Of a stretch of DNA of 64,000 bases, positions 29,971 through 39,580 are shown piece after piece. Below the pieces are notes generated by a model. That model saw only the letters and a list, made by a program, of their open reading frames with translations, was not told the DNA's origin and did not search any database. The translations under genes and the position numbers were made by a program. Origin of the DNA: Chloroflexota bacterium (GTDB taxonomy: Bacteria > Chloroflexota > Anaerolineae > Anaerolineales > UBA4823); the NCBI GenBank assembly GCA_029782365.1, contig JAKOUW010000190.1, positions 1 through 64,000 on the forward strand. Reading direction: 5' to 3'. Position 1 is the stretch's first letter, and each line of letters starts with the position of its first letter.

Positions 29971-30722
29971 GCAGTCAGCCGGCGAGGCGTGAATGCCAGC
30001 GTCTCCAGCCGGGCCGCGCCGTGTACGGCCAGCGCGCCGGCCAGCCCTTCCCCTGGCTGGAGGGCAAGAATATGCCACTCACGCACATTCACCCCCGCCT
30101 CGCGCGTTTGCAGCAGGCAGGGCGCCTCGCCCGGCCGCAGAGCGACCACAAAATCATCCAGCGGCAGGGCGAAACCCAGGCCACGCGCTTTCATGTAAGC
30201 TTCCTTGCGCGTCCAACCGTCGAAAAAAGCTGCCTGTCTTTGCTCCTCAGGCAGGGAAAGCAAAGCCTGGCTCTCTGGCGGTGCAAAGAAGCGCTGCGCC
30301 AGGCGCTCGAAGTCTACCTGCGGCCGCCAGGCCTCCACGTCCACGCCCAGTTCGCCGCACAGTCCAAAAGCCATCAGTCCCACACCGCTCGATTCGGAGA
30401 TATTGAACTGAAAATCTGGAACAGCAGAGATGGACAGCCGGCCGAAATCCAGGCTCGGTTTGCCGTTGGGGTTGTAGGCAAAGCACACCTGGCGCGGCGG
30501 CAGGCCCAGGTAATGTCCCAGCAAAATGCGCAGCGCACCGTGCATGACAAGATAAGCCAGGCGGTGGCGCTCAAAAATAAAGCGGTGCACCCGTTCCTGC
30601 TCAGCCTTGTCTAACAGGCTGTGCAGGGCGGGCAGGCAGGCGCTAAAATCGGTTACCTGCACCCGCCAAACATAGACCAGGCCCGCCTGCAGAACGGGGA
30701 TCTCGTCAGGATCGCGCCACAT
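29967..30722 (-). CDS. 4'-phosphopantetheinyl transferase, Sfp type
   Basis: A 251-residue protein that moves the phosphopantetheine arm from coenzyme A to carrier proteins. The two magnesium/CoA motifs are present: GVDVE (in ELGVDVEAWRP) and WTRKEAYMKARG. The upstream FNISESSGVGL matches the FNxSHS motif. The length fits the pseudo-dimeric Sfp class used for secondary-metabolite or fatty-acid carrier proteins. It is the third gene of a likely Trm112-HEAT-transferase operon. No PKS or NRPS gene is in the window. Confidence 0.9.
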   Translation of the reverse strand: MWRDPDEIPVLQAGLVYVWRVQVTDFSACLPALHSLLDKAEQERVHRFIFERHRLAYLVMHGALRILLGHYLGLPPRQVCFAYNPNGKPSLDFGRLSISAVPDFQFNISESSGVGLMAFGLCGELGVDVEAWRPQVDFERLAQRFFAPPESQALLSLPEEQRQAAFFDGWTRKEAYMKARGLGFALPLDDFVVALRPGEAPCLLQTREAGVNVREWHILALQPGEGLAGALAVHGAARLETLAFTPRRLTA

Positions 30723-30731
30723 ACCAGCCGG

Positions 30732-31334
30732 TCAGCGGCCTGGGTCGAAGAACGTCATACCAACCCCCATCTTATCCAACCCCTCCAGCGCCCAATAGGC
30801 AACGAACGTGGAGGGGTCATCCAAAGCGGCCAACAAAGCCGGCACGGCGCGCTTGTCGCTGAGCAGAGCCAAGGCGCGCGCCGCCTGTCCGCGCCGCTCT
30901 TCGGGACCATTTTCCAACGTGGCAATCAGGGCCGGCGCGGCCTCAGCGCCCAGTGCCGCCAGGGCATCCCCTGCCAAACGACGCAGCAGCCCATCCGGGC
31001 TGCCCAGGCATTCCAGCAGAACTGGCAGAGCAGCCGAGGCAGGGTTCTGGCGCAGTGCCGCCGCGGCACACTGGCGCACCGCCAGGTCGTGGTCACGCAG
31101 AGCCGCTGCCAGCAGTTCACCTGGCCGCCCGCCGGGGGCTTCGGCCAGGGCGCGGGCCGCCCACCAGCGTTTTTCGGGGTCATTCTCCCCCAACAGCGAT
31201 TCGATCAACGCCAGCCCGGTCGGGCCACTGTGCGCCAGGCGCACCATCACCGTCTCGATCAGGTCATCCGCATCGCGGCTGAAATCGAGCGACTCGTAAG
31301 CTTGGGCGCCGGCCGGCAAATCGTCGGTCTGCAT
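30732..31334 (-). CDS. HEAT-repeat protein
   Basis: 200 residues made almost wholly of paired helices with the HEAT pattern (RWWAARALAEA, VRQCAAAALRQ, LLRRLAGDALAALG, RRGQAARALALL). It resembles PBS-lyase-type HEAT proteins but lacks bilin-related context. It starts nine bases after the Trm112-like gene and ends nine bases before the phosphopantetheinyl transferase gene. It probably serves as a protein-binding platform; the partner is unknown. Confidence 0.85.
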   Translation of the reverse strand: MQTDDLPAGAQAYESLDFSRDADDLIETVMVRLAHSGPTGLALIESLLGENDPEKRWWAARALAEAPGGRPGELLAAALRDHDLAVRQCAAAALRQNPASAALPVLLECLGSPDGLLRRLAGDALAALGAEAAPALIATLENGPEERRGQAARALALLSDKRAVPALLAALDDPSTFVAYWALEGLDKMGVGMTFFDPGR

Positions 31335-31343
31335 GCTGATTTC

Positions 31344-31562
31344 TCAGGCCCTGGGGGGCGGCACAGGCAGGCTCTCTTTCGCCATCTGCACCCATTTATC
31401 CCCTTCTTCGATAAGCATGACCGGGATGTCCTCGCGGATGGGGTACTTGCGCCCGCAGTCCTGGCAGATCAGCCAGGCTTCTTTATAATATTCGAGCAAA
31501 CCCGGTTTTTCGCGCACGCACGCCGGGCAGCGCAAGATCTCGATCAATTCTTGACTCACCAT
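31344..31562 (-). CDS. Trm112/UPF0434 family zinc-ribbon protein
   Basis: A 72-residue protein with ILRCPACVREK and a second pair in LICQDCGRKYPIREDIPVML, the Trm112 fold with four zinc-ligand cysteines. Trm112-like proteins activate methyltransferases. It is the first gene of a three-gene operon, with a minus-strand TATAAT at 31623-31628. Confidence 0.88.
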   Translation of the reverse strand: MVSQELIEILRCPACVREKPGLLEYYKEAWLICQDCGRKYPIREDIPVMLIEEGDKWVQMAKESLPVPPPRA

Positions 31563-31658
31563 AGATCAACCTCGACCAGCAAAATGTCGGCGCGGGCAAG
31601 GCAAGCCCGCTGCCTGCCATCGATTATACCGGAAGGCCTCGAAAATGTTGAGATTCTT

Positions 31659-33530
31659 TCAAGGCGTCGGTTCGGGCGTCGGCACATCGGTGCCGGGGCC
31701 GTATTGATATACCGCTCGCCAGGGCAGGTAATGGGTGCTGAAGTTGTCCTGGTAGAGCACACTGCCGTTCAGGTTCACAGTGCGCGTGACGTTGATATCA
31801 GCGCCCTGGGCGGCGTAATCGACCTGCTTGATCTCACCCTGGGAAAGTTCTGAGTTCAGCTCGTACTGCGGGCTGGGCGGGTCGACCACGTTTTGCACGC
31901 CGCTGGTCTGCCAGTCCACCGTGCGACCGTCTTTGGCGCCGTACAGCTTCCATGTCAGGCGCCGGGCGCTTTCGCTAAAGTAGGTTTCCATCAACAACCA
32001 GCTTGAGCTGTCGTTTTTGAATTTAAAATCCACCACCGGCACGAACACCGTGGCGTCCAGCCCAGCCAAATCGGCGTTGTGACCGCCGCCTGAGATCTGC
32101 TCATAATAACCTACCCGGTAGGCGTGCGGGTGGCGCTCCAATATCGGCAGGCCGGCGAAGAACACGGTGCGGAAGAGGGTGGTGCTGACCTGACACACTC
32201 CGCCGCCCACACCCTGGATCGTGCGGTCGCCCAAGATGATCAGCGCCTCGGCATAACCATTGTCCAGGCTGATATCGCCCAGCGTATCGGCCATCGAGAA
32301 AGTGGCCCCAGGCGGCACCAGCACACCGTGGAAGCGGGCTGCCGCCGTGCGGATGTTTTGCATGCGGGCGGCTGTGGAGCCGTAGAAATACGTTGAGTAA
32401 CTGGTGATCAATTCACGAATGCCCAGCTTTTCGGCCGTCACATCACTGCCGACCGCCGGCTGCACCACATCCAACACCAGGTCGACATTGTGCTCGCCTT
32501 TGATGAGCTGGTCGTTGATCTGCTGCAGTGTGGCATCCACGTTTAGGGCACGGCCAATCACTTCCGGCTCAATCACATCCAACTGGCGTGTATCATCGTT
32601 GAATGTGTAGCGGCCGTTAGAGGGCGAGCGGGCCAGTTGGTCCTTCAAACCATCCAAAAAACTGCGCAGCATTTCCGAGTTCAGCACCACCTGGAAGTTT
32701 TGCCCCTGCCCGGAAGCCACGCGTTCGATGCTCAACATACTGGCAAGAGCCTTCTGGTCGAATGTCCACGGACCGGGATCGCCGTCTGCACGGTTGGGCA
32801 CGTCCACCACCAGCGGCGCGCTGATGATCTTGCGGGCCGCCTCGGCTTGGGCGCTGGCGTCCATAATCACTGGCGGAGTCTCTTTAACTACCAGAGGCAG
32901 CACGGCGTCGGTCATCGACTGCAGCGGCGCACGCAGGCTAGACAGCGTGGCGGCAATATCCACCGCCCGCCCGATCTGCCCGCTGTGCACCTCGACATCC
33001 GCGCCATTGAGACCCAGGGAGGCCTCGATGATCGGCCGGTCGATTTTCTGGGCGATGCTTTGCAAATAACCGGCTGCCTGGCGTTCGTCGTACAGGGCCA
33101 CGGGCGGCAGAGCAATCCCGCCGTACCAGGCCTGGAACATCGCTTCGAAGCGATCAGTCAGCCCACCGCTGTGACCCAGTGCAAAGGCTTCCTTGACGCT
33201 GGATTCCACATCGATATAGTAACCAAGTTGGCGCGGCGTGGCGTTGTAGAGCGTCTTGCCGTCTTGAAAGTAAATTTTCCCCTGATTGGAATACTGCAGC
33301 CGCTGGGCCAGCAAAGCGGAAGCCTCTTCAACTGTTTTGCCGGATAGATCGACCCCACCAATGGATACTCCGGGGAACACCTGGCTCTGGTAATACAGAG
33401 CATAGCCGATGGGCAGCAGCGCCACCAGGCTCAACAGCAGGCCAGTCGCCAGCATCAGCGCCGCCAGCGCCTGCCCGAACCACAGGCCAGAACTGGGAGA
33501 AGGATTGCGAGGAATTGCGTAAGCTTTCAT
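31659..33530 (-). CDS. VanW family protein with peptidoglycan-binding-like domains
   Basis: 623 residues. An N-terminal membrane anchor (about 18-40) is followed by two YoaR-type putative peptidoglycan-binding domains (about 50-160 and 190-330) and the VanW domain near 370-490 (PPGATFSMADTLGD, GVGGGVCQVSTTLF, ERHPHAYRVGYY). A beta-rich region and a PTPEPTP tail follow. VanW was first noted in vancomycin-resistance clusters, but its biochemical role is not established. The position next to the alpha-2-macroglobulin gene suggests envelope maintenance. Short -10-like boxes (TACAAT, AATAAT) lie 6-9 bases before the ATG. Confidence 0.88.
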   Translation of the reverse strand: MKAYAIPRNPSPSSGLWFGQALAALMLATGLLLSLVALLPIGYALYYQSQVFPGVSIGGVDLSGKTVEEASALLAQRLQYSNQGKIYFQDGKTLYNATPRQLGYYIDVESSVKEAFALGHSGGLTDRFEAMFQAWYGGIALPPVALYDERQAAGYLQSIAQKIDRPIIEASLGLNGADVEVHSGQIGRAVDIAATLSSLRAPLQSMTDAVLPLVVKETPPVIMDASAQAEAARKIISAPLVVDVPNRADGDPGPWTFDQKALASMLSIERVASGQGQNFQVVLNSEMLRSFLDGLKDQLARSPSNGRYTFNDDTRQLDVIEPEVIGRALNVDATLQQINDQLIKGEHNVDLVLDVVQPAVGSDVTAEKLGIRELITSYSTYFYGSTAARMQNIRTAAARFHGVLVPPGATFSMADTLGDISLDNGYAEALIILGDRTIQGVGGGVCQVSTTLFRTVFFAGLPILERHPHAYRVGYYEQISGGGHNADLAGLDATVFVPVVDFKFKNDSSSWLLMETYFSESARRLTWKLYGAKDGRTVDWQTSGVQNVVDPPSPQYELNSELSQGEIKQVDYAAQGADINVTRTVNLNGSVLYQDNFSTHYLPWRAVYQYGPGTDVPTPEPTP

Positions 33531-33645
33531 AGCACGATTATTGTACCCTTAATTGTCGTAGTTTTGGTGAGCAGGCGGCAGAACCGCTGTTCAACAGTGT
33601 TGTATACGAAAGACGCTGAACACATCAGGATAGTTCCCTCTCAGG

Positions 33646-33651
33646 TATAAT
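33646..33651 (+). promoter_or_regulatory. -10 box of the alpha-2-macroglobulin gene
   Basis: TATAAT lies 28 bases before the ATG at 33680, and AGGAG is in the leader. This is a conventional leader, unlike the leaderless genes elsewhere in the window. Confidence 0.45.
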
Positions 33652-33679
33652 GCAAACAACATGTTCCAGGAGATGATGT

Positions 33680-36600
33680 ATGCACCGTTCTCGTAAGAAA
33701 TCAACCACAGTATCGGCAGCCCTCATCATACTACTCGCTGCCAGCCTGGCTTGTTCACTGCCGGCAATCACCCCGGCGGCGCCCACCCCTACCGGTATAG
33801 TGCAGCAGCTCCCCACAGCCACCCCGCCGCCACCCTCCCTTCCGCCAGCCCTGGTGGAAAGCAGCCCCGTGCCTGGCGCCGAGCTGCCGCTGACAGGCGA
33901 TGTGACCCTGTATTTCAACCAGCCAATGGATCAGCCATCCGTCGAAGCCGCACTGACCACCGGCAGCTCGATTGGCGGGCGCCTGACCTGGCTGGGGGCT
34001 TCCACTGTGGTTTTCAAGCCAGCCTCTGCCCTGCCGCCCGAATCCGACCTGGTGCTGGCGATCAACCAGAACGCCAAGGCGCTCAATGGTATGGCGCTGC
34101 TGCGCCCCGTTGAGATCCGCTACCGCACCGCTGGTTACCTGCGCAGCGCCCAACTGCTGCCCGAGCCGGGTGCGCAGGAAATAGACCCCTCCTCAGCGGT
34201 AATCCTGGCTTTCAACCGGCCGGTGGTGCCGCTGGGCGGCGACCCAGCCAGCCAACCGCCGGCTTTCACTCTGCAGCCCGCCGCCCCTGGCGCCGGCCGC
34301 TGGGAAAACACCAGCACGTATGTTTTCTACCCTGCCCCGGCCCTGAACGGTGGGCAGACCTACAAGGTGACCATTAACCCCGACCTGCGCAGCACGAACG
34401 GCGCGCCGCTGCAAGATATCCCTTCCTGGAGCTTCACCACCGCCCTACCACGCCTGCTGACCGTCGCGCCGGCCGACCGCGCCTCGGCTGTGCCGCTGGA
34501 TGTTTCCGTCCGGTTGGAGTTCAACCAGCGCATGGACCCCGACAGCGTGCAGGGCGCATTCCAGCTCGCCGCTCCCGACGGCCAGGTCGTGCCAGGCAGG
34601 GCTGGCTGGGATGCGCGCTTCACAACATTCGTATTCACCCCCACGAAACTGCTTACCCGCAGCGCACTCTACAGCCTGCGCCTGGATGGAGCAGCTCGCT
34701 CAGCCGGTGGGGCGGCGTTGGGCAGCGGCTTCCTGGCTTCTTTTCAAACTGTCGGCGGCCTGCAAGTGACCGCTCACAACGTGGCGTACAACGGTCTGCT
34801 GCAGGTGTACAGCAGCCTGTCGCTTCTCTTCAGCGCCCCCCTGCCCGACAAAGGTTATGACCAGCACTTCCATTTCGACCCAGCGGTGGACAACCCCACC
34901 TTTTATTGGGACGCCGAGCACAACACGCTCTTCCTGAACGGGACGTTTAAACCCGCCACCCAGTACACCCTGCAGGTTGACGGCGGGCTGCAAGATCGCT
35001 GGGGCGGGGCGATAAATGCTCCTTTCGATCTGCCCTTCTCGACCAGCAACCTTTACCCCTCGCTAACTTTCCCGCAGGGCTCGGGCACACTGTTCGTCAC
35101 CCCCCAGGACGCCAGTTTGACTGTCCAGGCTGTCAATCTCTTTAACGTCAGCGCTGCCATGGGCAGCGTCAGCCTGAGCGATTTTCTGCGCACGTTGGCG
35201 CCCAACGCCTATGAATTCCGCAACGCCTACCGCCCGGCCGATATGCGCACCTGGCCGGTTGAACTGAACACCCAGACCAACCTGGATGAGGTGGTTGCCG
35301 TGCCTCTCAACCCCGAGAAGCAGCCATTGGCCCCCGGTATTTACTGGTACAACCTGTCTCCCTCCGGATCGGCCGGCGCAACAACAGTATTCCTCATCTC
35401 CAGCAATGTGCACCTGACCTTCAAGATCAGCGCCAGCGATGTGCTGGTGTGGGCCACCGACCTGCGCACTCGCTCGCCGGTGGGCGGAGCGCCGGTGACC
35501 ATCTTCGACGAAGGCGGCAACCCCCTGGCCAACGGCTTTACCGGAACTGATGGTGTGTTCAAAGCCGCCATTCCTCTGCAAAAGGACCCTTACAGCAGTT
35601 ACACCGCCGTGGTCGGCCAGGCGGGCGCCGATAATTTCAGCCTGGCGCTTTCCTCCTGGAGCCAGGGCGTCTCAGGCTCCGACTTCAACATGCCAGTGGA
35701 CTACCAGGGTCCTGGTACCCGGCTGTATATGTACACCGACCGGCCAATTTACCGTCCAGGCGACACAGTCTATTTTCGCCTGGCTGCCCGCCAGGCGCTC
35801 AACGGGCGCTACTCCCTGCCTGACCTGCCCAGCCTGCCGGTGAAGGTGTTCGATTCGCAAGGCAGTCAGCTTGCCAGCTTCGACGCGCCGCTTTCAGCCT
35901 ACGGCACAGCCCACGGGGAGTATCACCTGTTCGCCGGGGCCGCCCCTGGGTATTACCAGATCCAGGCCGGCGATTCCTACCTGTCGTTCCAGGTGGCCGA
36001 TTACCGCAAGCCAGAAATCGACCTGCAGGTGTCCTTCGTTGACGGCGATGTGGTATACGGTAATGACCTGCAGGCCAGGGTCAGCGCACGCTATTTCTTC
36101 GATGCTCCTGCCAGCGCGGTCAAGGTGCAGTGGGCGATGTACGCCCAGCCCTCCTGGTTTTACCTCCCCGACTATGTGATTGGGCCGCTCGACACAGGCT
36201 GGTTGGAAGCCTTCAACCTGCCGAAGCCGACAGACAGCCTGTTCGGTATTTTGCTGGGGGAGGGTGAAGCCAAGACCGGGCCAGACGGCCTGCTGTCGCT
36301 CAATCTGCCCACGCACGGTGATCCTTCTTTGATCGACCCAACCCGCCGCCAGCAGTACACCCTGGAAGTCACCCTGACAGATGAGACTGGCCAGCCGGTC
36401 AGCGCCCGCGCCGAGGCCCTGGTGCACCCCAGCGCGCTTTACATCGGCCTGCGCGCCGACCAATGGGTGGGCAAAGCCGGCCAGAGCGGCGGCTACACGG
36501 TGGCCGCTCTGGATGACAGCGGGAGCCCGGCGGGTGGCCATGCCATGCACGCCGATTTCTCCAGGGTAACCTGGGAGCGCCAGGACCCACCGCCCGGTCA

Positions 36601-39580
36601 GCAGTTAGGCAAACCAGAACTCATTCCCCATTACACGCCCCAGGCCAGCGTGGATTTCACCACCAGCGGCGACGGCCTGGCGCGCCTGCAGTTCACCCCC
36701 GCCGATCCGGGTGTTTACCAGCTCAGCATCAGCAGTGAGCAGGCCCTGACCCAGCTCATGATCTTCGCCAGCGGGCCAGGCGAGCCAGACTGGCCCAACC
36801 TGCCCAACCAGCGCCTGCGCCTGACGGCCGACCAGGCCAATTATAAGGCCGGGCAGACGGCCAATATCTTGATCCCCAACCCCTTCCCGAGTGAAGCCAC
36901 CGCCTTGCTGACGGTGGAACGCGGCGTGGTTATGCGCTACCAGGTGATCAGCGTGCCGGCTGGCGGTGGCCAGGCGCCCCTGGCGTTGAGCGAAGACGAC
37001 AGCCCGAATGTGTATGTCTCCATCACCCTGCTCGGCCAGGGTGCAACAAACCAGCTAGATTTTCGCCAGGGTTACCTGGAACTGCCGGTGGACCCCACCA
37101 GCCAGGTGATCAACGTGGACCTGGCGGTCACGCCCGCCCGCGCCGGGCCGGGTGAAAAGGTGAACATCGCCCTGCAGGCGCACAACGCCGCCGGACAGCC
37201 GGTGCAGGCTGAATTCTCAATCTCGGTTGTCGATAAAGCCGTGCTGGCCCTGGCTGACCCCAACGCGCCGGATATTGTGCCCGCCTTTTACGGCGAACAG
37301 CCGCTAGGCGTGCGCACCAGCCTGTCCCTGGCAGCTTACGTCAACCGCCTTGCTTACTACCAGGGAGGTTTAGGAGGTGGAGGCGGGGCCCAAACCGCGC
37401 CTGTCACACGCCAGAACTTTCCCGACACGGCCTACTGGAACGCCGAACTGGTCACAGATGCGAATGGTCAGGCCCAGGCCAGCCTGACTCTGCCCGACAG
37501 CCTGACCACCTGGCGGGTGGAGGCGCGCGGCCTGACGCCCGACGGCCTGGTGGGGCAGGCGCGCATGGAGATCATCACCACCAAAGACCTGCTAGTGCGG
37601 CCGGTGGCGCCGCGCTTTTTGGTCGCCGGCGATCATGTGCAGCTCGCTGCTTTGGTGCAGAACAACACCGCCACATCCCTGCCGGTCAGCGTGGGGCTGC
37701 AGGCAGGAGGCCTGACTATGGATGCCGGTCAACAGGCCGCGCAAAATGTGGATGTTCCGGCCGGTGGGCGGACGCGCCTGGAATGGTGGGCGACCGTGCA
37801 GGATGTCAAGAGCGCTGACCTGCTGTTCACCGCGCGCGCCGGCGACCTGCTCGATCAGGTGCGCCTGGCCAACGGCGCGCTGCCCGTGCTGCATTATTCT
37901 GCACCGCAGGCTTTCGTCACCTCCGGCATGCTGGAGAGCGCCGGCCTGCAATTGGAGCTGGTCAGCCTGCCGGTTTCCTACCCGGCAACCGCCAACCCCT
38001 CCGATGAGCTGAGCCTGGAGTTAGCTCCTTCGCTGGCATCGGCGCTGATTGGCTCATTGAACATCCGGCCGGCCGGTTCGGTGATGTGCGCCGAGCAGGT
38101 GATCTCCAACTTCCTGCCCAACCTGGAAACCTACCGCCTGATCCAGAGCATGGGCCTGCAGGTGGGGCAGTCGCAGGCCAACCTGGAAAGCGCCATCCGC
38201 ACCGGGCTGCAGAACATCCTCAGCAGCCAGCGCTCCGAGGGCGCCTGGGGCTGGTGGCAAGACAGCCCCCCCGATGCCTACCTCACCAGCTACGCGCTGT
38301 TCGCCCTGCTGCACGCCCGCGACGCCGGTATGGCAGTGCCAGCCGATGCCATCGGTAAAGCGGTAGATTACCTGACCGGAGGGCTGGCTGCTCCCGGCAC
38401 GCTCAATCAGGACTGGCAGTTGGACCGCCTGGCCTTTACTCATTTCACCCTGGCGCTGGCTGGCAAGGCGGACGCACCTTCGCTGGCGGATCTGTACGCC
38501 GAACGGGCGCGCCTGAATCCCTGGGCGCAGGCCTTGCTCGCCCTGGCGCTGGATAAGGCCTCCCCGGGCAGCCAGGAAGCCCTGACGCTGTACTCTGACC
38601 TGCAGGCGAAAGCCGAGCGCTCGGGCGCAGGCGCCTCCTGGCAGGAGACCAGCCCGGCTCTGCAGAACATGCACACCACGCTGTCCAACTCGGCGGTGGT
38701 GGCTTATGCCCTGGCGCAGCATGACCCTGCCTCGCCCCTGCTGGCCGACGCCATCCATTACATAATGGCCAACCGGCAGGCGAACCGCAGTTGGGGCACC
38801 ACCTTCAGCTCGGCCTGGTCTCTGCTGGCGATCAGCAGTTACATCAAAGGCACCGGCGAGCTGAATGCCAGCTTCGATTTCAGCGCCAGCCTGAACGGTG
38901 AATCCCTGCTCAACGGGCAGGCCGGCGGGGATACGCGCCTGAATGCCGTCAGCGCGGTGCTGCCGGCTGCCCGCCTGTTCCCCGGCGCGCCCAATGCCCT
39001 GGCCATCCAGCGCGGCGCTGGTCCAGGGCGGCTGTATTACAGCGCGGTGCTGGATATCAGCCAGCCGGTGGAAAAAGCCGCCCAGCTCGACGCCGGCCTG
39101 ACCGTCAGCCGCTTCTACACCCTGCGCCCGGCCGAGTGCCCGGCTTCTGGCTGCAGTCCCCTCACCCAGGCCAGGGTCGGGCAGCCGGTCGTGGTGCATC
39201 TCAACCTGACCGTGCCCAAAGATGCTTATTACGTCCAGATCGATGATTATATCCCGGCCGGCGCTGAAATCGTGGATACCAAGTTGAAAACATCTCAACA
39301 GGCCGAAAGCGGCGGCCAATCGGCCAGCGGCTCGTTTTTCGATCCCTGGCATCCGCTTGCACGCGGTTGGTCGTGGTGGCTGTTCAGCAGTCCGCAGGCG
39401 TATGACGATCACATGACCTGGAGCGCCGCTTTCCTGCCAGCGGGCGCGTATGAATTAACCTATACGCTCAACCTGCTGCAGGCTGGCGAATTTCGCGTAC
39501 TGCCTGCCCATGCCTGGCTCAGTTACACCCCTGACGTGCAGGGTAACAGCGCCGGGGTGATCTTCAGCATCCAGCCATGA
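33680..39580 (+). CDS. Bacterial alpha-2-macroglobulin lipoprotein
   Basis: 1966 residues, a large protease trap. Residues 1-25 form a lipoprotein signal with lipobox LASLAC, followed by a Thr/Pro linker. Four or so Ig-like domains precede the MG domains, with the hallmark YMYTDRPIYRPGDTVYFR, the bait region, and the ANG2-like TTWRVEARGLTPDGLVG. The thioester motif CAEQ is intact (C1470 to Q1473, bases 38087-38098) in a TED domain with an alpha-toroid (GLQNILSSQRSEGAWGWW). It should be lipid-anchored outside the cell and trap attacking proteases. In Proteobacteria the partner is often PBP1C; here an M28 peptidase gene overlaps the stop instead. Confidence 0.93.
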   Translation: MHRSRKKSTTVSAALIILLAASLACSLPAITPAAPTPTGIVQQLPTATPPPPSLPPALVESSPVPGAELPLTGDVTLYFNQPMDQPSVEAALTTGSSIGGRLTWLGASTVVFKPASALPPESDLVLAINQNAKALNGMALLRPVEIRYRTAGYLRSAQLLPEPGAQEIDPSSAVILAFNRPVVPLGGDPASQPPAFTLQPAAPGAGRWENTSTYVFYPAPALNGGQTYKVTINPDLRSTNGAPLQDIPSWSFTTALPRLLTVAPADRASAVPLDVSVRLEFNQRMDPDSVQGAFQLAAPDGQVVPGRAGWDARFTTFVFTPTKLLTRSALYSLRLDGAARSAGGAALGSGFLASFQTVGGLQVTAHNVAYNGLLQVYSSLSLLFSAPLPDKGYDQHFHFDPAVDNPTFYWDAEHNTLFLNGTFKPATQYTLQVDGGLQDRWGGAINAPFDLPFSTSNLYPSLTFPQGSGTLFVTPQDASLTVQAVNLFNVSAAMGSVSLSDFLRTLAPNAYEFRNAYRPADMRTWPVELNTQTNLDEVVAVPLNPEKQPLAPGIYWYNLSPSGSAGATTVFLISSNVHLTFKISASDVLVWATDLRTRSPVGGAPVTIFDEGGNPLANGFTGTDGVFKAAIPLQKDPYSSYTAVVGQAGADNFSLALSSWSQGVSGSDFNMPVDYQGPGTRLYMYTDRPIYRPGDTVYFRLAARQALNGRYSLPDLPSLPVKVFDSQGSQLASFDAPLSAYGTAHGEYHLFAGAAPGYYQIQAGDSYLSFQVADYRKPEIDLQVSFVDGDVVYGNDLQARVSARYFFDAPASAVKVQWAMYAQPSWFYLPDYVIGPLDTGWLEAFNLPKPTDSLFGILLGEGEAKTGPDGLLSLNLPTHGDPSLIDPTRRQQYTLEVTLTDETGQPVSARAEALVHPSALYIGLRADQWVGKAGQSGGYTVAALDDSGSPAGGHAMHADFSRVTWERQDPPPGQQLGKPELIPHYTPQASVDFTTSGDGLARLQFTPADPGVYQLSISSEQALTQLMIFASGPGEPDWPNLPNQRLRLTADQANYKAGQTANILIPNPFPSEATALLTVERGVVMRYQVISVPAGGGQAPLALSEDDSPNVYVSITLLGQGATNQLDFRQGYLELPVDPTSQVINVDLAVTPARAGPGEKVNIALQAHNAAGQPVQAEFSISVVDKAVLALADPNAPDIVPAFYGEQPLGVRTSLSLAAYVNRLAYYQGGLGGGGGAQTAPVTRQNFPDTAYWNAELVTDANGQAQASLTLPDSLTTWRVEARGLTPDGLVGQARMEIITTKDLLVRPVAPRFLVAGDHVQLAALVQNNTATSLPVSVGLQAGGLTMDAGQQAAQNVDVPAGGRTRLEWWATVQDVKSADLLFTARAGDLLDQVRLANGALPVLHYSAPQAFVTSGMLESAGLQLELVSLPVSYPATANPSDELSLELAPSLASALIGSLNIRPAGSVMCAEQVISNFLPNLETYRLIQSMGLQVGQSQANLESAIRTGLQNILSSQRSEGAWGWWQDSPPDAYLTSYALFALLHARDAGMAVPADAIGKAVDYLTGGLAAPGTLNQDWQLDRLAFTHFTLALAGKADAPSLADLYAERARLNPWAQALLALALDKASPGSQEALTLYSDLQAKAERSGAGASWQETSPALQNMHTTLSNSAVVAYALAQHDPASPLLADAIHYIMANRQANRSWGTTFSSAWSLLAISSYIKGTGELNASFDFSASLNGESLLNGQAGGDTRLNAVSAVLPAARLFPGAPNALAIQRGAGPGRLYYSAVLDISQPVEKAAQLDAGLTVSRFYTLRPAECPASGCSPLTQARVGQPVVVHLNLTVPKDAYYVQIDDYIPAGAEIVDTKLKTSQQAESGGQSASGSFFDPWHPLARGWSWWLFSSPQAYDDHMTWSAAFLPAGAYELTYTLNLLQAGEFRVLPAHAWLSYTPDVQGNSAGVIFSIQP

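Noticed and set aside
38054-39412. 452-codon minus-strand frame
   Set aside because: Antisense to the alpha-2-macroglobulin gene, with no recognisable family.
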